Assembly: GCA_022969175.1 (NCBI GenBank)
Contig: JALJPB010000013.1
Location: 1-64,000, forward strand
Origin: Colwellia sp.
GTDB taxonomy: Bacteria > Pseudomonadota > Gammaproteobacteria > Enterobacterales > Alteromonadaceae
DNA length: 64,000 nt
Reading direction: 5' to 3'
Shown: in pieces, positions 1 to 10,014 of the stretch
How positions within the stretch are numbered: the first letter of the stretch is position 1
Layout: each line of letters begins with the position of its first letter
Notes under the pieces: generated by a model
Database searches by the model: none
What the model saw: only the letters and a program-made list of their open reading frames with translations
What the model was told of the DNA's origin: nothing
Made by a program: the position numbers and the translations under genes

Positions 1-128
1 AGTAAAAGTTTACATTAACCATTCAAGCTTGAGCATGCCTTTAAATAAGCATTTTCATTTCTGAGACGATCTTCGTTTTATTAAAGATGATCCTGTAATT
101 ATCAGACAAACGTTAAGTTAGTCTGATA

Positions 129-584
129 TTAACTTTTACCAGAGTGTCCAAAACCACCTTCGCCACGGTCACTTTGATCAAACTCTTCAACAATATCAAA
201 TTTGGCTTGAATTACAGGTAGAAAAACTAACTGTGAAATTCTATCGCCAGATTCAATTTCAAAGGTAGTATTACCTCTATTCCAACAAGAGATAAACAAT
301 TGCCCTTGATAATCAGAGTCGATTAAACCTACAAGATTTCCTAAAACTATTCCATGCTTATGCCCAAGCCCTGATCTAGGTAATATCGTAGCTGCTATAT
401 TTCTGTCTTCAATATGAATAGCAATTCCTGTTGGAATCAATTCGGTTTGACCTGGTTCTAAAACTAACTTTTCGTCTAAACATGCACGTAAATCGACTCC
501 AGCTGAACCTTCAGTTGCGTAAGTAGGTAATGGGATTTCTTTGCCAACTTTTGGATTAAGAATTTTTACTTCAATATTTTTCAT
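129..584 (-). CDS. dut: Deoxyuridine 5'-triphosphate nucleotidohydrolase (trimeric dUTPase)
   Basis: Hydrolyses dUTP to dUMP and pyrophosphate in the cytoplasm, keeping uracil out of DNA and feeding thymidylate synthesis. At 151 residues it has the normal length, and all five family motifs are visible: AGVDLRA (28-34), PRSGLG (69-74), GLIDSDYQG (86-94, with the catalytic Asp), GDRISQLVF (113-121) and the Gly-rich C-terminal [10 protein letters not shown] (140-149). The coding strand is minus. Genes that often flank dut in gammaproteobacteria (coaBC, slmA) are not visible on the upstream side; instead a relic of an unrelated dimeric dUTPase lies about 160 bp upstream. Identification is firm. 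Confidence 0.97.
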   Translation of the reverse strand: MKNIEVKILNPKVGKEIPLPTYATEGSAGVDLRACLDEKLVLEPGQTELIPTGIAIHIEDRNIAATILPRSGLGHKHGIVLGNLVGLIDSDYQGQLFISCWNRGNTTFEIESGDRISQLVFLPVIQAKFDIVEEFDQSDRGEGGFGHSGKS

Positions 585-747
585 GTTCTTCTCTTTAGTT
601 TGATTTGTGTCTGTATTTTAATGTCAAATACGTTTATAAATTGTAAGTGATTTTTGTAAGTATTAAATAATTCAAATTAAGTCTGTTAGAGCAATAGAAT
701 ATAGGGGAACAAGAGGAGTACTTACAAATCAGTTTAAAAGGTGTTGG

Positions 748-903
748 CTATAAGCGATCTAACATCTCAGCACATTCCACCCAAATGGCACGATACCATT
801 CATAGCCATTGGTACGCCATGTTTCACTCACCCGTGAATTCATCGCATCTTGCATGGTTAACATTTGATTAATTTGACTGACCGCTGTTGATTTTTCGCT
901 CAT
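748..903 (-). pseudogene. Relic of a dimeric (all-alpha, MazG-like) dUTPase, N-terminal fragment
   Basis: An ATG at 901-903 opens a 51-codon frame ending at TAG (748-750). The peptide includes MLTMQDAMNSRV and YEWYRAIWVECAEMLD, which I recognise as the start of the dimeric dUTPase family found in Vibrio/Shewanella-like bacteria (usually about 200 residues). The reading stops just after the first metal-binding helix (the E-x-x-E region), where the family normally continues with an HYGWKWWK-like segment. No such continuation is found in the next 90 bp in the same frame. It therefore looks like a deletion remnant, not a short functional gene. The homology call is from memory of the family. Confidence 0.7.
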
Positions 904-1087
904 GGAGTTCTCTGAAATAAATTGGTGAATATTTTATGGCTATAGTGTGCCGTAGGGGAAGGGAACAGACAAGGATTTGTGACGAAATTTTTTTGAAAGG
1001 CGATGAAATAGCTATATTTTTAATACTATCTAGCTACTTTCTGAAGTAATCTACATGAATCTTTTCGTTTTATAATTGGAATGTATC

Positions 1088-1423
1088 ATGGATAAATTGT
1101 TCTTAGGTATTAATAATCATGTGGTTTGTCTCAGTAAAAAAACAGGTGAGCAACTATGGACAACAAAACTTAAAAGCTCAACTATAACCAATGTTTATTA
1201 TGAAGAAGGTTTTGTTTTTTCTTACTCTGGAGGCCACCTTTTCTGCTTAAGTGCTAGTGATGGCTCAATTATTTGGGAAAACACCCTGAAAGGTTTTGGC
1301 TACGGCACCTGTATCATCGCCAGCGAACATCAGAACTCTACGGTGATTGCCAGCCAAATTGTGGCTCAGCAGGCAACTGCTGCAGGAGCCGTAGTGGCAG
1401 GAACTGCCGCTTCATCGAGTTAA
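1088..1423 (+). CDS. Small PQQ-type beta-propeller repeat protein
   Basis: A 111-residue protein with two or three PQQ/BamB-like repeat blades: VVCLSKKTGEQLWTTKL and LFCLSASDGSIIWENTL both follow the pattern hydrophobic-x-LxxxDGxxxW typical of such blades. A full propeller needs seven or eight blades, so this is either a truncated propeller or a small stand-alone protein. There is no signal peptide, unlike BamB. The C-terminus is low-complexity Ala/Ser (QQATAAGAVVAGTAASSS). I chose the ATG at 1088 because GGAA lies 6 nt upstream; a TTG at 1076 is in frame. It stands alone between the dUTPase relic and the convergent CoA-transferase gene. Function unknown. Confidence 0.6.
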   Translation: MDKLFLGINNHVVCLSKKTGEQLWTTKLKSSTITNVYYEEGFVFSYSGGHLFCLSASDGSIIWENTLKGFGYGTCIIASEHQNSTVIASQIVAQQATAAGAVVAGTAASSS

Positions 1424-1460
1424 GTTGTTCATATCTAAGTTATTTATTTCTTAGGTTAAA

Positions 1461-2675
1461 TTAACTAACAACATTATCTATAAATAGCTGATTAATCTTC
1501 TGTTCATCGTATTTTAGCGTTTCAGTCAAAAGATGATGACTGTGTTGTCCTAAGTTTGGCGCGCCATGACGATATTGTAGTGGTGTATCAGAAAAATGGA
1601 TAGGGGAGGCAATCGTTTCAATGAGTTGACCGTCACTGTCGGGTAGTTGTTTGATCATTTCGCGATGTTGGATTTGAGGATGATTCATTGCTTCTGCCAG
1701 CGTATTTACAGGGCCACAAGGCACAGCCACTTTTTCTAGCGTTTCAATCCACCATAAAGTTGGCTGTTGAGCTAACTTCTCAGCAAGTAAGGGGATGAGG
1801 TTTTTTCTGTTAATGACTCTTTGCTCATTGGTATTGAATAGTTCATTCCTACTTAACTCTTCAACACCTGCTACTTGGCAAAAACGTTGAAACTGTTTGT
1901 CGTTACCAATGGCTAAAATAATATTACCGTCTTGGGTAGCAAAGCACTGGTAAGGCACAATATTGGGATGGCCATTGCCTTGGCGTTGTGGATTCTCTTT
2001 AGTGGCTAAATAATTCATGCCCTGATTAGCGAGTGTTGCTAATTGAACATCGAGTAGCGCGATATCTATATGCTGTCCTTGTTTGGTATGGTGGCGAGCC
2101 ATTAGCGCAGCTAAAATAGCATTACTGCTATACAAACCCGTCATAATATCGATAACGGCAACGCCAACTTTCATCGGTTCACCTTCAGGCTCACCTGTTA
2201 CACTCATCAAGCCACCTTCTGCTTGAATCATTGCATCATAACCAGCTTTATGGGCACTTGGGCCCGTTTGACCAAACCCTGTAATGGAGCAGTAAACTAA
2301 TTGTGGATTAATCTTTTTTAAGCTTTGATAATCTAAGCCGTACTTTGCTAAGCCAGAGACTTTAAAATTTTCAAGAAAAACATCAGCCTTAGCGACAAGG
2401 TCTTTAATAACTTGTTGGCCTTTAGCTTGAGTGATATCAATGGCAATGGATTGTTTATTACGATTAGTACAATGGTAATAAGCCGCTTGTGGCGGTTGAT
2501 TATCCGTTGCTTGTTTAATAAAGGGAGGCCCCCAAAATCGGGTATCATCACCTTTTATTGGTTGTTCAACCTTAATCACTTCAGCGCCCATATCTGCTAA
2601 TAGTTGTGATGCCCAAGGCCCGGCTAAAATACGGCTTAAATCGATAACTTTAATACCTTGTAATGCGCTACTCAT
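1461..2675 (-). CDS. CaiB/BaiF (family III) CoA-transferase
   Basis: Moves CoA between acyl groups through an aspartyl-CoA thioester. Its 404 residues are normal for the family. The N-terminal block IKVIDLSRILAGPWASQLLAD (7-27), GAEVIKVE (30-37) and GDDTRFWGPPF (42-52) are characteristic, and the catalytic aspartate is D176 in VGVAVIDIMTG. The GDDTR.WGPPF variant resembles enzymes often encoded beside glutaryl-CoA dehydrogenase, but no such gene is nearby, so the substrate cannot be assigned. Downstream of the AraC regulator on the same strand, separated from it by a MITE-like element that must contain or displace its promoter. Cytosolic. Confidence 0.9.
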   Translation of the reverse strand: MSSALQGIKVIDLSRILAGPWASQLLADMGAEVIKVEQPIKGDDTRFWGPPFIKQATDNQPPQAAYYHCTNRNKQSIAIDITQAKGQQVIKDLVAKADVFLENFKVSGLAKYGLDYQSLKKINPQLVYCSITGFGQTGPSAHKAGYDAMIQAEGGLMSVTGEPEGEPMKVGVAVIDIMTGLYSSNAILAALMARHHTKQGQHIDIALLDVQLATLANQGMNYLATKENPQRQGNGHPNIVPYQCFATQDGNIILAIGNDKQFQRFCQVAGVEELSRNELFNTNEQRVINRKNLIPLLAEKLAQQPTLWWIETLEKVAVPCGPVNTLAEAMNHPQIQHREMIKQLPDSDGQLIETIASPIHFSDTPLQYRHGAPNLGQHSHHLLTETLKYDEQKINQLFIDNVVS

Positions 2676-2700
2676 CGTCTAATTTCCTAGCAAATTATTG

Positions 2701-2936
2701 ATTAACCTGAACTCTGGATAAGCAGCACTTGCTCAATATTCCCCTTTATCCGATTCTCAGCGTTAAAACGTCGATAAATAACCCGTTATTGATATACGTT
2801 TTGTCTTGATAATCGAATAAATTGAAACATTGATAGAGTATATAGCTACTTAATCTTGTAGATTTTATTCTGAACAACCGTAAACTATTGTTTTTACTTT
2901 AACATCAAGTACTCATTATCCAGTGTTCAGGTTAAC
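2701..2936. mobile_element. 236-bp MITE-like element with 21-bp terminal inverted repeats
   Basis: The left end, 2701-2721, starts ATTAACCTGAACTCTGGATA. The reverse complement of the right end, 2916-2936, starts GTTAACCTGAACACTGGATA. They agree at 19 of 21 positions, and weaker similarity (AG.ACTTG.T) continues inward for about 10 more bases on each side. The interior of about 190 bp is AT-rich and non-coding. The right repeat supplies the TAA stop codon of the AraC gene (2932-2934). No clear target-site duplication is seen. A short non-autonomous transposable element is the simplest reading; a large regulatory inverted repeat is the alternative. Confidence 0.6.
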
Positions 2937-3954
2937 TAAATAGTTTCTTGCGCACCATAGCACGGTAATCTTTTGGCGTTAAGTTTAATGATTTTCTAAA
3001 CAGTCGAGTTAAGTGACCATGATCTTGATAACCGACATGATAAGCAATTTCTTGAATGGAAAGATTACTTGAAGCTAATAAATCTTTGGCTGCTTCAATA
3101 CGCAGTTGTTGCCAGTGCTGGGTTGCACTGATACCAGTTGCGGCTTTAAATCGTCTTGTTAATGACCGAGTGCTGAGATTAAATTGCGCTGCAATGTCGA
3201 TTAAAGCGTCTGTTGAGTTAAGGTTGTTACTCATCCAAAACTGAATTTGTGCAATAAGTTCATCTGGGTGAATATCGACACTACCTTCTAGATATCTTTG
3301 TTCCTTGTAGGGTTTACGTATTTCATGTGAAAAGTGCATTTCAACTTGTTGAGCAATGGCTTTACCATAAATTTGTTCAATTAAGTGCACTATAATGTCA
3401 GCTAAGGCGTTAAGGCTTGCCGCACAGTATATACGCTGCGATTGAGTGATAAAAAAATCAGGCTTAAGCTCTACTAATGGATAGTTACGCTTAAATTGTT
3501 GTTCGTAATGCCAATGGGTTGTTGCAGGGTGATGATCTAATAAGCCAGACTCCGCCATAAAACAAACGCCGGTGCCTCCTCCTACCAGAGTTGCTCCTTG
3601 GTGCCAAATTTCATTTAACCAAGCAATCATTTTGGGGTGCTTTCTTAATATAGGACGGGGATTACGCCAAAGACTTGGGATAAAGGCAAAGTCAGGTAGT
3701 CTCGCATTTGCAACTGTGGTGTCTGGCTGTAGTCGAATAACCGCCCTTGTGGTCACTGGGTTGTTATTTTCTGCAACCATTTGAATGGCCAGTTTAGGAT
3801 TGTTTTTATTTTGTTTAAGCGCTAAAGCTTCTCCTGCTCGTAGCATTTCAACAGGTAAACTGACACTGGTTGCTAACATTTGATCGTAAAGCACTAAGGC
3901 AATTTTTACAGTTTTTGGTTGTTTTATTTTAATTGGCATCAAAATAGCAGTCAA
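2932..3954 (-). CDS. GlxA-type AraC family transcriptional regulator (DJ-1/PfpI-like domain plus HTH)
   Basis: A 340-residue DNA-binding regulator. The N-terminal part (about 15-190) has the class I glutamine amidotransferase/DJ-1 fold of GlxA-type regulators, starting IALVLYDQMLATSVSLPVEML and containing GGGTGVCFMAESGLLD around the nucleophile-elbow position. The C-terminal part (about 235-335) has two helix-turn-helix units: IDIAAQFNLSTRSLTRRFK and IQEIAYHVGYQDHGHLTRLFRK, followed by the usual P-xx-YR. The cysteine in GVCFMAE is kept, but such domains are usually non-enzymatic sensors. It lies upstream of the CoA-transferase on the same strand and divergent from fabY, so either may be its target. 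Its 3' end overlaps the MITE-like element. Confidence 0.9.
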   Translation of the reverse strand: MTAILMPIKIKQPKTVKIALVLYDQMLATSVSLPVEMLRAGEALALKQNKNNPKLAIQMVAENNNPVTTRAVIRLQPDTTVANARLPDFAFIPSLWRNPRPILRKHPKMIAWLNEIWHQGATLVGGGTGVCFMAESGLLDHHPATTHWHYEQQFKRNYPLVELKPDFFITQSQRIYCAASLNALADIIVHLIEQIYGKAIAQQVEMHFSHEIRKPYKEQRYLEGSVDIHPDELIAQIQFWMSNNLNSTDALIDIAAQFNLSTRSLTRRFKAATGISATQHWQQLRIEAAKDLLASSNLSIQEIAYHVGYQDHGHLTRLFRKSLNLTPKDYRAMVRKKLFS

Positions 3955-4079
3955 AAGATTAATTATGTCCTTTATACCATGTTATTTGGCTGTAATAGCC
4001 GATTATTTTTATTTTTATCCTCTAAAATAGCCTTAATAAGTTTTATTCTCATTTTCCATTACTATTAAAAGGTGCTTTC

Positions 4080-5978
4080 ATGACTGCATTACCTCTTATT
4101 GTTGGTATGGGCGGCGTTAATGCTGCAGGCCGTACTTCTTTTCATCAAGGATATCGCCGCATTGTTATCGACAGTCTTAACAATGAAGCACGTCAAGAGA
4201 CCTTTTTAGGATTAGCTTCTTTAATGAAGTTAGTTAGCTTTGAAGAGGGTAAACTCATCGATCAAGAAGGAAATATTGTTGCCAAGCAAGATATTGAGCA
4301 ACGTTTTGGTCAGCAAATTCTTGATGGTACCTTAATCCGTAAAATTGAGAAAAATCATTTCGATGTTGATGCTACACCTTGGCATCAAAAAATGACCTTA
4401 TCTACTAGTGATGATCAAAACATTACTTTTGAAACTAAACGTAAAGAACTGCCGACTCCTCTACCACGTACTTGGTTAATCACTGATTTAGAAGATGGCC
4501 GAGTGAAGGTTGAAATCCCTGGTGAAGTTGAAATTAAACATAATGCTTATCGTGATAATCCAATAAAAGCAGCAGGTCAGTTACCCACAGGTTTTGAACC
4601 CGCTAAACTTTATAATAGCCGTTATCAACCACGAGGTTTACAAACAACGATTTTTGGTGCTTCTGATGCCATTCACTCAACTGGCTTTGCTTGGTCTGAA
4701 ATTATGGCAAAAATTAGTCCTGACCAAGTAGGGACATATTCTGCATCTGTTGTTGGTCAAATGCAGAGTGAAGGGTTGGGCGGTTTAGTCCGTAATCGTT
4801 TAAAAGGCGATAGGGTTTCGACAAAAAACCTAGCACTTGGATTAAATACCATGTCGACGGATTTTATCAATGCTTATGTTACCGGTAGTGTTGGTACTAC
4901 TTTTACTTCATCGGGAGCTTGCGCGACATTTTTATATAATTTAAGAACGGCTGTGCAAGATATGCAAGCGGGCAGAATTCGTGTTGCCATTGTTGGCAGT
5001 GCTGAGTCACCAATTACCCCTGAAGTCGTTGAGGGCTTTGGTAACATGAGCGCGTTAGCTAACGAAGAAGGGCTGAAAAAACTTGATGGTTCAGATAAAG
5101 CAGATCACCGTCGTACCAGCCGACCGTTTGGTAATAATTGTGGTTTTACTATTGGTGAAGGCGCACAGTTTGTTATCTTAATGGATGATAAGTTAGTACT
5201 AGAGCTTGGCGCTAAAGTATTAGGCTCTGTGCCTGATGTATTTGTTAATGCTGATGGTATTAAAAAATCAATTACCGCGCCTGGCCCCGGTAACTATATT
5301 ACTATGGCCAAGTCTGTGGCTTTAGCTAAAAATATTTTAGGGGATGAAGCGTTAAAAGAGCGCAGCTTTATTTTGGCTCATGGCTCGTCTACCCCGCAAA
5401 ACAGAGTGACTGAATCTAAAATTTATCATCGCGTGGCTGAAACTTTTGAAATAAATAATTGGCCGGTTGCTGCGCCAAAAGCATTTGTTGGTCATACCAT
5501 TGGCCCTGCGAGTGGCGATCAAATGGCGATGGCGTTAGGCATTTTTGCTCATAACATTATGCCGGGTATCACCACTATTGATGAAGTCGCCGCTGACGTT
5601 TTTGATGAACACTTAAACATCGCCACCAAACATTGGCATTGTAGTGCGATGGACATCGCTTTTATCAACTCAAAAGGTTTTGGTGGTAATAACGCTACCG
5701 CACCAGTACTTTCCCCTGCAGTAAGTTTATCTATGCTCAGCAAGCGCCATGGAGAGCAGGCGATGGCTGATTATCGAGAAAAACTTATCAATGTTGAATT
5801 AGCGCAGAAAAGCTACCAAGAAAGTGCTGATTTGGGACAATTTAATATTATCTATAAATTTGGTGATGGTTTAATTGATGAATCTCAATTAGAGCTAACT
5901 ACTGATAGCATTAAAATGCCTGGCTTTGAGCACTTAATTGAACTACCAAAGACTAATCCGTTTGATGATATGTGTTAA
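4080..5978 (+). CDS. fabY: FabY-type beta-ketoacyl-ACP synthase
   Basis: A 632-residue condensing enzyme resembling FabY of Pseudomonas aeruginosa (about 634 residues), which starts fatty acid synthesis by condensing acetyl-CoA with malonyl-ACP in place of FabH. The opening LPLIVGMGGVNAAGRTSFHQ is typical. The Cys-His-His triad of elongating ketosynthases is present: C281 in TSSGACATF, H434 in LAHGSSTPQNR and H472 in FVGHTIGPASG. About 180 residues precede the thiolase-fold core, more than in FabB/FabF. The start has an AAAGGTG Shine-Dalgarno a few bases upstream, and a strong terminator follows. It stands alone, divergent from the AraC-type regulator. Whether fabH also exists elsewhere cannot be seen. 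Confidence 0.88.
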   Translation: MTALPLIVGMGGVNAAGRTSFHQGYRRIVIDSLNNEARQETFLGLASLMKLVSFEEGKLIDQEGNIVAKQDIEQRFGQQILDGTLIRKIEKNHFDVDATPWHQKMTLSTSDDQNITFETKRKELPTPLPRTWLITDLEDGRVKVEIPGEVEIKHNAYRDNPIKAAGQLPTGFEPAKLYNSRYQPRGLQTTIFGASDAIHSTGFAWSEIMAKISPDQVGTYSASVVGQMQSEGLGGLVRNRLKGDRVSTKNLALGLNTMSTDFINAYVTGSVGTTFTSSGACATFLYNLRTAVQDMQAGRIRVAIVGSAESPITPEVVEGFGNMSALANEEGLKKLDGSDKADHRRTSRPFGNNCGFTIGEGAQFVILMDDKLVLELGAKVLGSVPDVFVNADGIKKSITAPGPGNYITMAKSVALAKNILGDEALKERSFILAHGSSTPQNRVTESKIYHRVAETFEINNWPVAAPKAFVGHTIGPASGDQMAMALGIFAHNIMPGITTIDEVAADVFDEHLNIATKHWHCSAMDIAFINSKGFGGNNATAPVLSPAVSLSMLSKRHGEQAMADYREKLINVELAQKSYQESADLGQFNIIYKFGDGLIDESQLELTTDSIKMPGFEHLIELPKTNPFDDMC

Positions 5979-6004
5979 TCACACAAGACACAGTTGAATA
6001 TTTT

Positions 6005-6040
6005 AAAAGCACTATCTTTGATTAAGTAGTGCTTTTTTTT
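6005..6040 (+). terminator. Rho-independent terminator after fabY
   Basis: AAAAGCACTA (6005-6014) pairs with TAGTGCTTTT (6027-6036) across a 12-nt loop and runs into eight T residues. It lies 26 bp beyond the fabY stop codon. Confidence 0.9.
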
Positions 6041-6130
6041 CGTTAAGTTTTAGGTTGGAGCTTGTACAACTTACAAATGAATTTATTAAAAATATTAAAC
6101 TAAGTGACTTGGTATAACAGCCCTTTATGT

Positions 6131-8299
6131 TTAAATTCTCCAGCCAAAGACATCTTTGATAACCGACCAGCGTGGTTTTTTAGCCTTAGGGTTTTTACCT
6201 AAAATCCAATAATTATAAACTTGCTGTTGAAAGCCATTTTCTTTTTTTAGTTTTAACCAAGTATTAATAAACCTTGCGAATTCAATTTCACCTTTGGGTA
6301 AACTAAAAGCGACAGGCGCTTTTAGTTTTAGCCCTTTAGGTACAATTGCGGAGTATTGAGGATATAACATTGACCAAGCTGAGCCTGCCTCAGTAGAAAA
6401 AATTAGCGCATCAACATTGTTATGTTTTCCTTTAAGGAACATTCTTACGTTTGGAGTATTAACAAATGTGGCATTTGGAAAGTACTGCTCAACAACTTTG
6501 GTATAATAACCATCACCAGACACCCCTAAGCGTAATTTTTTCATAGACTGAATCGCATACAGGTCATTAAAGTCATCTCGTTTGGAGTCTGCTAATAACA
6601 AACCTGCAGTATGGTGAGTATAAGAGTCAGAAAAGGTAACATTTAATGCACGTTGAGGTGTAATGGCTTGTCCACCGACCGTGATGTCAATACTACCATT
6701 AGCTAATAAAGCGGGGGCATCTTTACGGTTTTCAATAAGAATAATTGACAATTTCAGGTCTAGATCTCGAGCTAACTCATTTAACATTTCCATTTCAAAG
6801 CCAACTAAAATGTTGTCTTTATTTCTGAAAGCGTAAGGTAGTGATGTTGCAAAATAGCCAATACGAATTGAACCCCTTTGAGTTATTACTTGTATACGAG
6901 ATTTTTGTAAATCTTCATTGCTAAGGGGCGATAATTCATTATATTTTTCAGTGAGAACGGGTTTGTTCATCGGTTGCATGGCTTCAAAGGTTTGGATACC
7001 ATCATATTGATATGGAATTAAATGTGTTAATGAAATACCAGCTGCGACCATAACAGCAAATGTTATCACTAAATGAAGAGCAATAGCTTGTGTCATCTTA
7101 CGCCAATTAAGCTTTTTAAGTACCGCAGAAGCAACCAGTAATGTGACCACGAAACCATGCAGTGCAGCTAACGCTGTGGCAAATCGCCCAGTGATAACAC
7201 TACCTAATAAATACAGTTGAAATTGATCAGCGGGTAAGTCATAAAAATCAAGTAAAAAAGGTACTGCAATGGCCATTTTACCAAAAGCGGTTAACGCGCC
7301 CATGATGACAAAAGAGAAATATTGTTCAAGTCCTAATGGAGAGCCGACATACCATGCAGAAAATAAAATAAAGCCTAGGCCCAGCAATGAACCTGCGGTT
7401 GGAAAACTATATGCTGTGGGCACCAGTACATCTACCGTTGCGTATGTTTCTTCGCAGTCCATATCGTGCTTAGCAAGCAAGGCTTTACTTCGCTCAATGA
7501 TCATGGGCAGTACAACCAACACCGTCCCTGTCGCGAGTGCGGTTATTACGGCTTCACCTGCGGTTGATAATATTTCTCGGTAAGAAAATGGTGTTGCCCA
7601 ATGTATAATTAACGGTAATAAAATAAAAGCTAGCAGTGCTGCAGCGATAAGATAAACCCATAAAAACACTTGTAATCGACCCAATTCTGCAACTTCTAAT
7701 GTACCTGCGGCTGCGGCAGAAATAGCAAAAATACCTAAAGGTGCTAATTTAGCTACGTAAGAAGCAACCTTCATTAGGCTATCACCAATATTTGAGGTTA
7801 GGATTAAGAAGGTTTCTTTATTTTTAACATTGATTAAAGCAACCCCCATTAATAACGAAAAAAGTACCACTGCTGGTACTATGGTTTCTGATAGAGAGGA
7901 AAAAATATTTGAGGGAATATATAGTTCTAATAAGTTAAATTTTGTCTGTTCTGCGACCATGCTGGAACTAAAGAAGCCTGCCGTTTCCCAGTTAGGGTAA
8001 GCGAGTGGCAATAATAATAAAGTGCACATTATTGCTAACCACATTATCAGAATAACCTTAACTGCCCGTATACCTATACTGGCGGCCATATTACTGTCTA
8101 ATCGACCAAGTCCCCCGATAATGGAAACAAGTACATAAGGCAGTACGGTCATTTGCAATAATCGAATATAAGCGTTACCAATAATTTCTAAATTACCCAT
8201 TGGTTCACCGATAAATATACCCGATGAAATACCTAAAAGTAGCGCGATAATTACGCGTTTAAAAGGGCTAAGGTTTTTGTAAAATTTTACTATGGGCAT
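6131..8299 (-). CDS. Fusion of a DAACS-family glutamate/dicarboxylate symporter with a family 3 solute-binding domain
   Basis: A 722-residue inner-membrane protein. Residues 1 to about 430 are a sodium/proton-dicarboxylate symporter (SDF/GltP family), with many hydrophobic helices starting FKRVIIALLLGISSGIFIG and re-entrant-loop regions such as VPTAYSFPTAGSLLGLG and ITGRFATALAALHGF. Residues about 465-705 form a periplasmic amino-acid-binding module (SBP_bac_3): IRIGYFATSLPYAFRNKDN, LVGFEMEMLNELARDLDLKL, and NGSIDITVGGQAITPQRA. Normally these two modules belong to different transporter types, since SBPs serve ABC or TRAP systems. The gene follows gltD on the same strand but beyond a terminator. 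The neighbourhood suggests glutamate or a related acid as substrate. No frameshift is visible, so the fusion is real. Confidence 0.9.
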   Translation of the reverse strand: MPIVKFYKNLSPFKRVIIALLLGISSGIFIGEPMGNLEIIGNAYIRLLQMTVLPYVLVSIIGGLGRLDSNMAASIGIRAVKVILIMWLAIMCTLLLLPLAYPNWETAGFFSSSMVAEQTKFNLLELYIPSNIFSSLSETIVPAVVLFSLLMGVALINVKNKETFLILTSNIGDSLMKVASYVAKLAPLGIFAISAAAAGTLEVAELGRLQVFLWVYLIAAALLAFILLPLIIHWATPFSYREILSTAGEAVITALATGTVLVVLPMIIERSKALLAKHDMDCEETYATVDVLVPTAYSFPTAGSLLGLGFILFSAWYVGSPLGLEQYFSFVIMGALTAFGKMAIAVPFLLDFYDLPADQFQLYLLGSVITGRFATALAALHGFVVTLLVASAVLKKLNWRKMTQAIALHLVITFAVMVAAGISLTHLIPYQYDGIQTFEAMQPMNKPVLTEKYNELSPLSNEDLQKSRIQVITQRGSIRIGYFATSLPYAFRNKDNILVGFEMEMLNELARDLDLKLSIILIENRKDAPALLANGSIDITVGGQAITPQRALNVTFSDSYTHHTAGLLLADSKRDDFNDLYAIQSMKKLRLGVSGDGYYTKVVEQYFPNATFVNTPNVRMFLKGKHNNVDALIFSTEAGSAWSMLYPQYSAIVPKGLKLKAPVAFSLPKGEIEFARFINTWLKLKKENGFQQQVYNYWILGKNPKAKKPRWSVIKDVFGWRI

Positions 8300-8427
8300 G
8301 CTAATCTCAATAGAATGGTCTGTGAATTTTTATCTTTGGGTTATTCATTTTGAATAATGATAAAAATAGCAACTGCTTAATGTTAATAATGAAGTGTAGC
8401 ATCGGCGAGTAAGTTTTAGCCAGATCA

Positions 8428-8451
8428 AAAAAACAGCCGAAGCTGCTTTTT
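8428..8451 (-). terminator. Rho-independent terminator after gltBD
   Basis: On the minus strand AAAAAGCAGC is followed by a TTCG tetraloop and GCTGTTTTTT: a 10-bp stem with one G-U pair ending in a T run. It separates gltD from the downstream symporter gene. Confidence 0.85.
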
Positions 8452-8482
8452 ATTAGATGTATATATGCTACGAAATTTAAAA

Positions 8483-9937
<1,455 letters not shown>

Positions 9938-10014
9938 TCACTCATTTAATTTGTTACTACACTTGGCGTTACGCCTTTACCGATCTGTTGTTTGCTTTTA
10001 TAAAGCAAGAGCTT

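Noticed and set aside
101-127. Inverted repeat ATCAGAC / GTCTGAT after dut
   Set aside because: Seven-base arms with a 13-nt loop and no T run; too weak to call a terminator.
7269-7583. 104-codon plus-strand frame inside the symporter gene
   Set aside because: Antisense to well-conserved transmembrane coding sequence, no supporting features.
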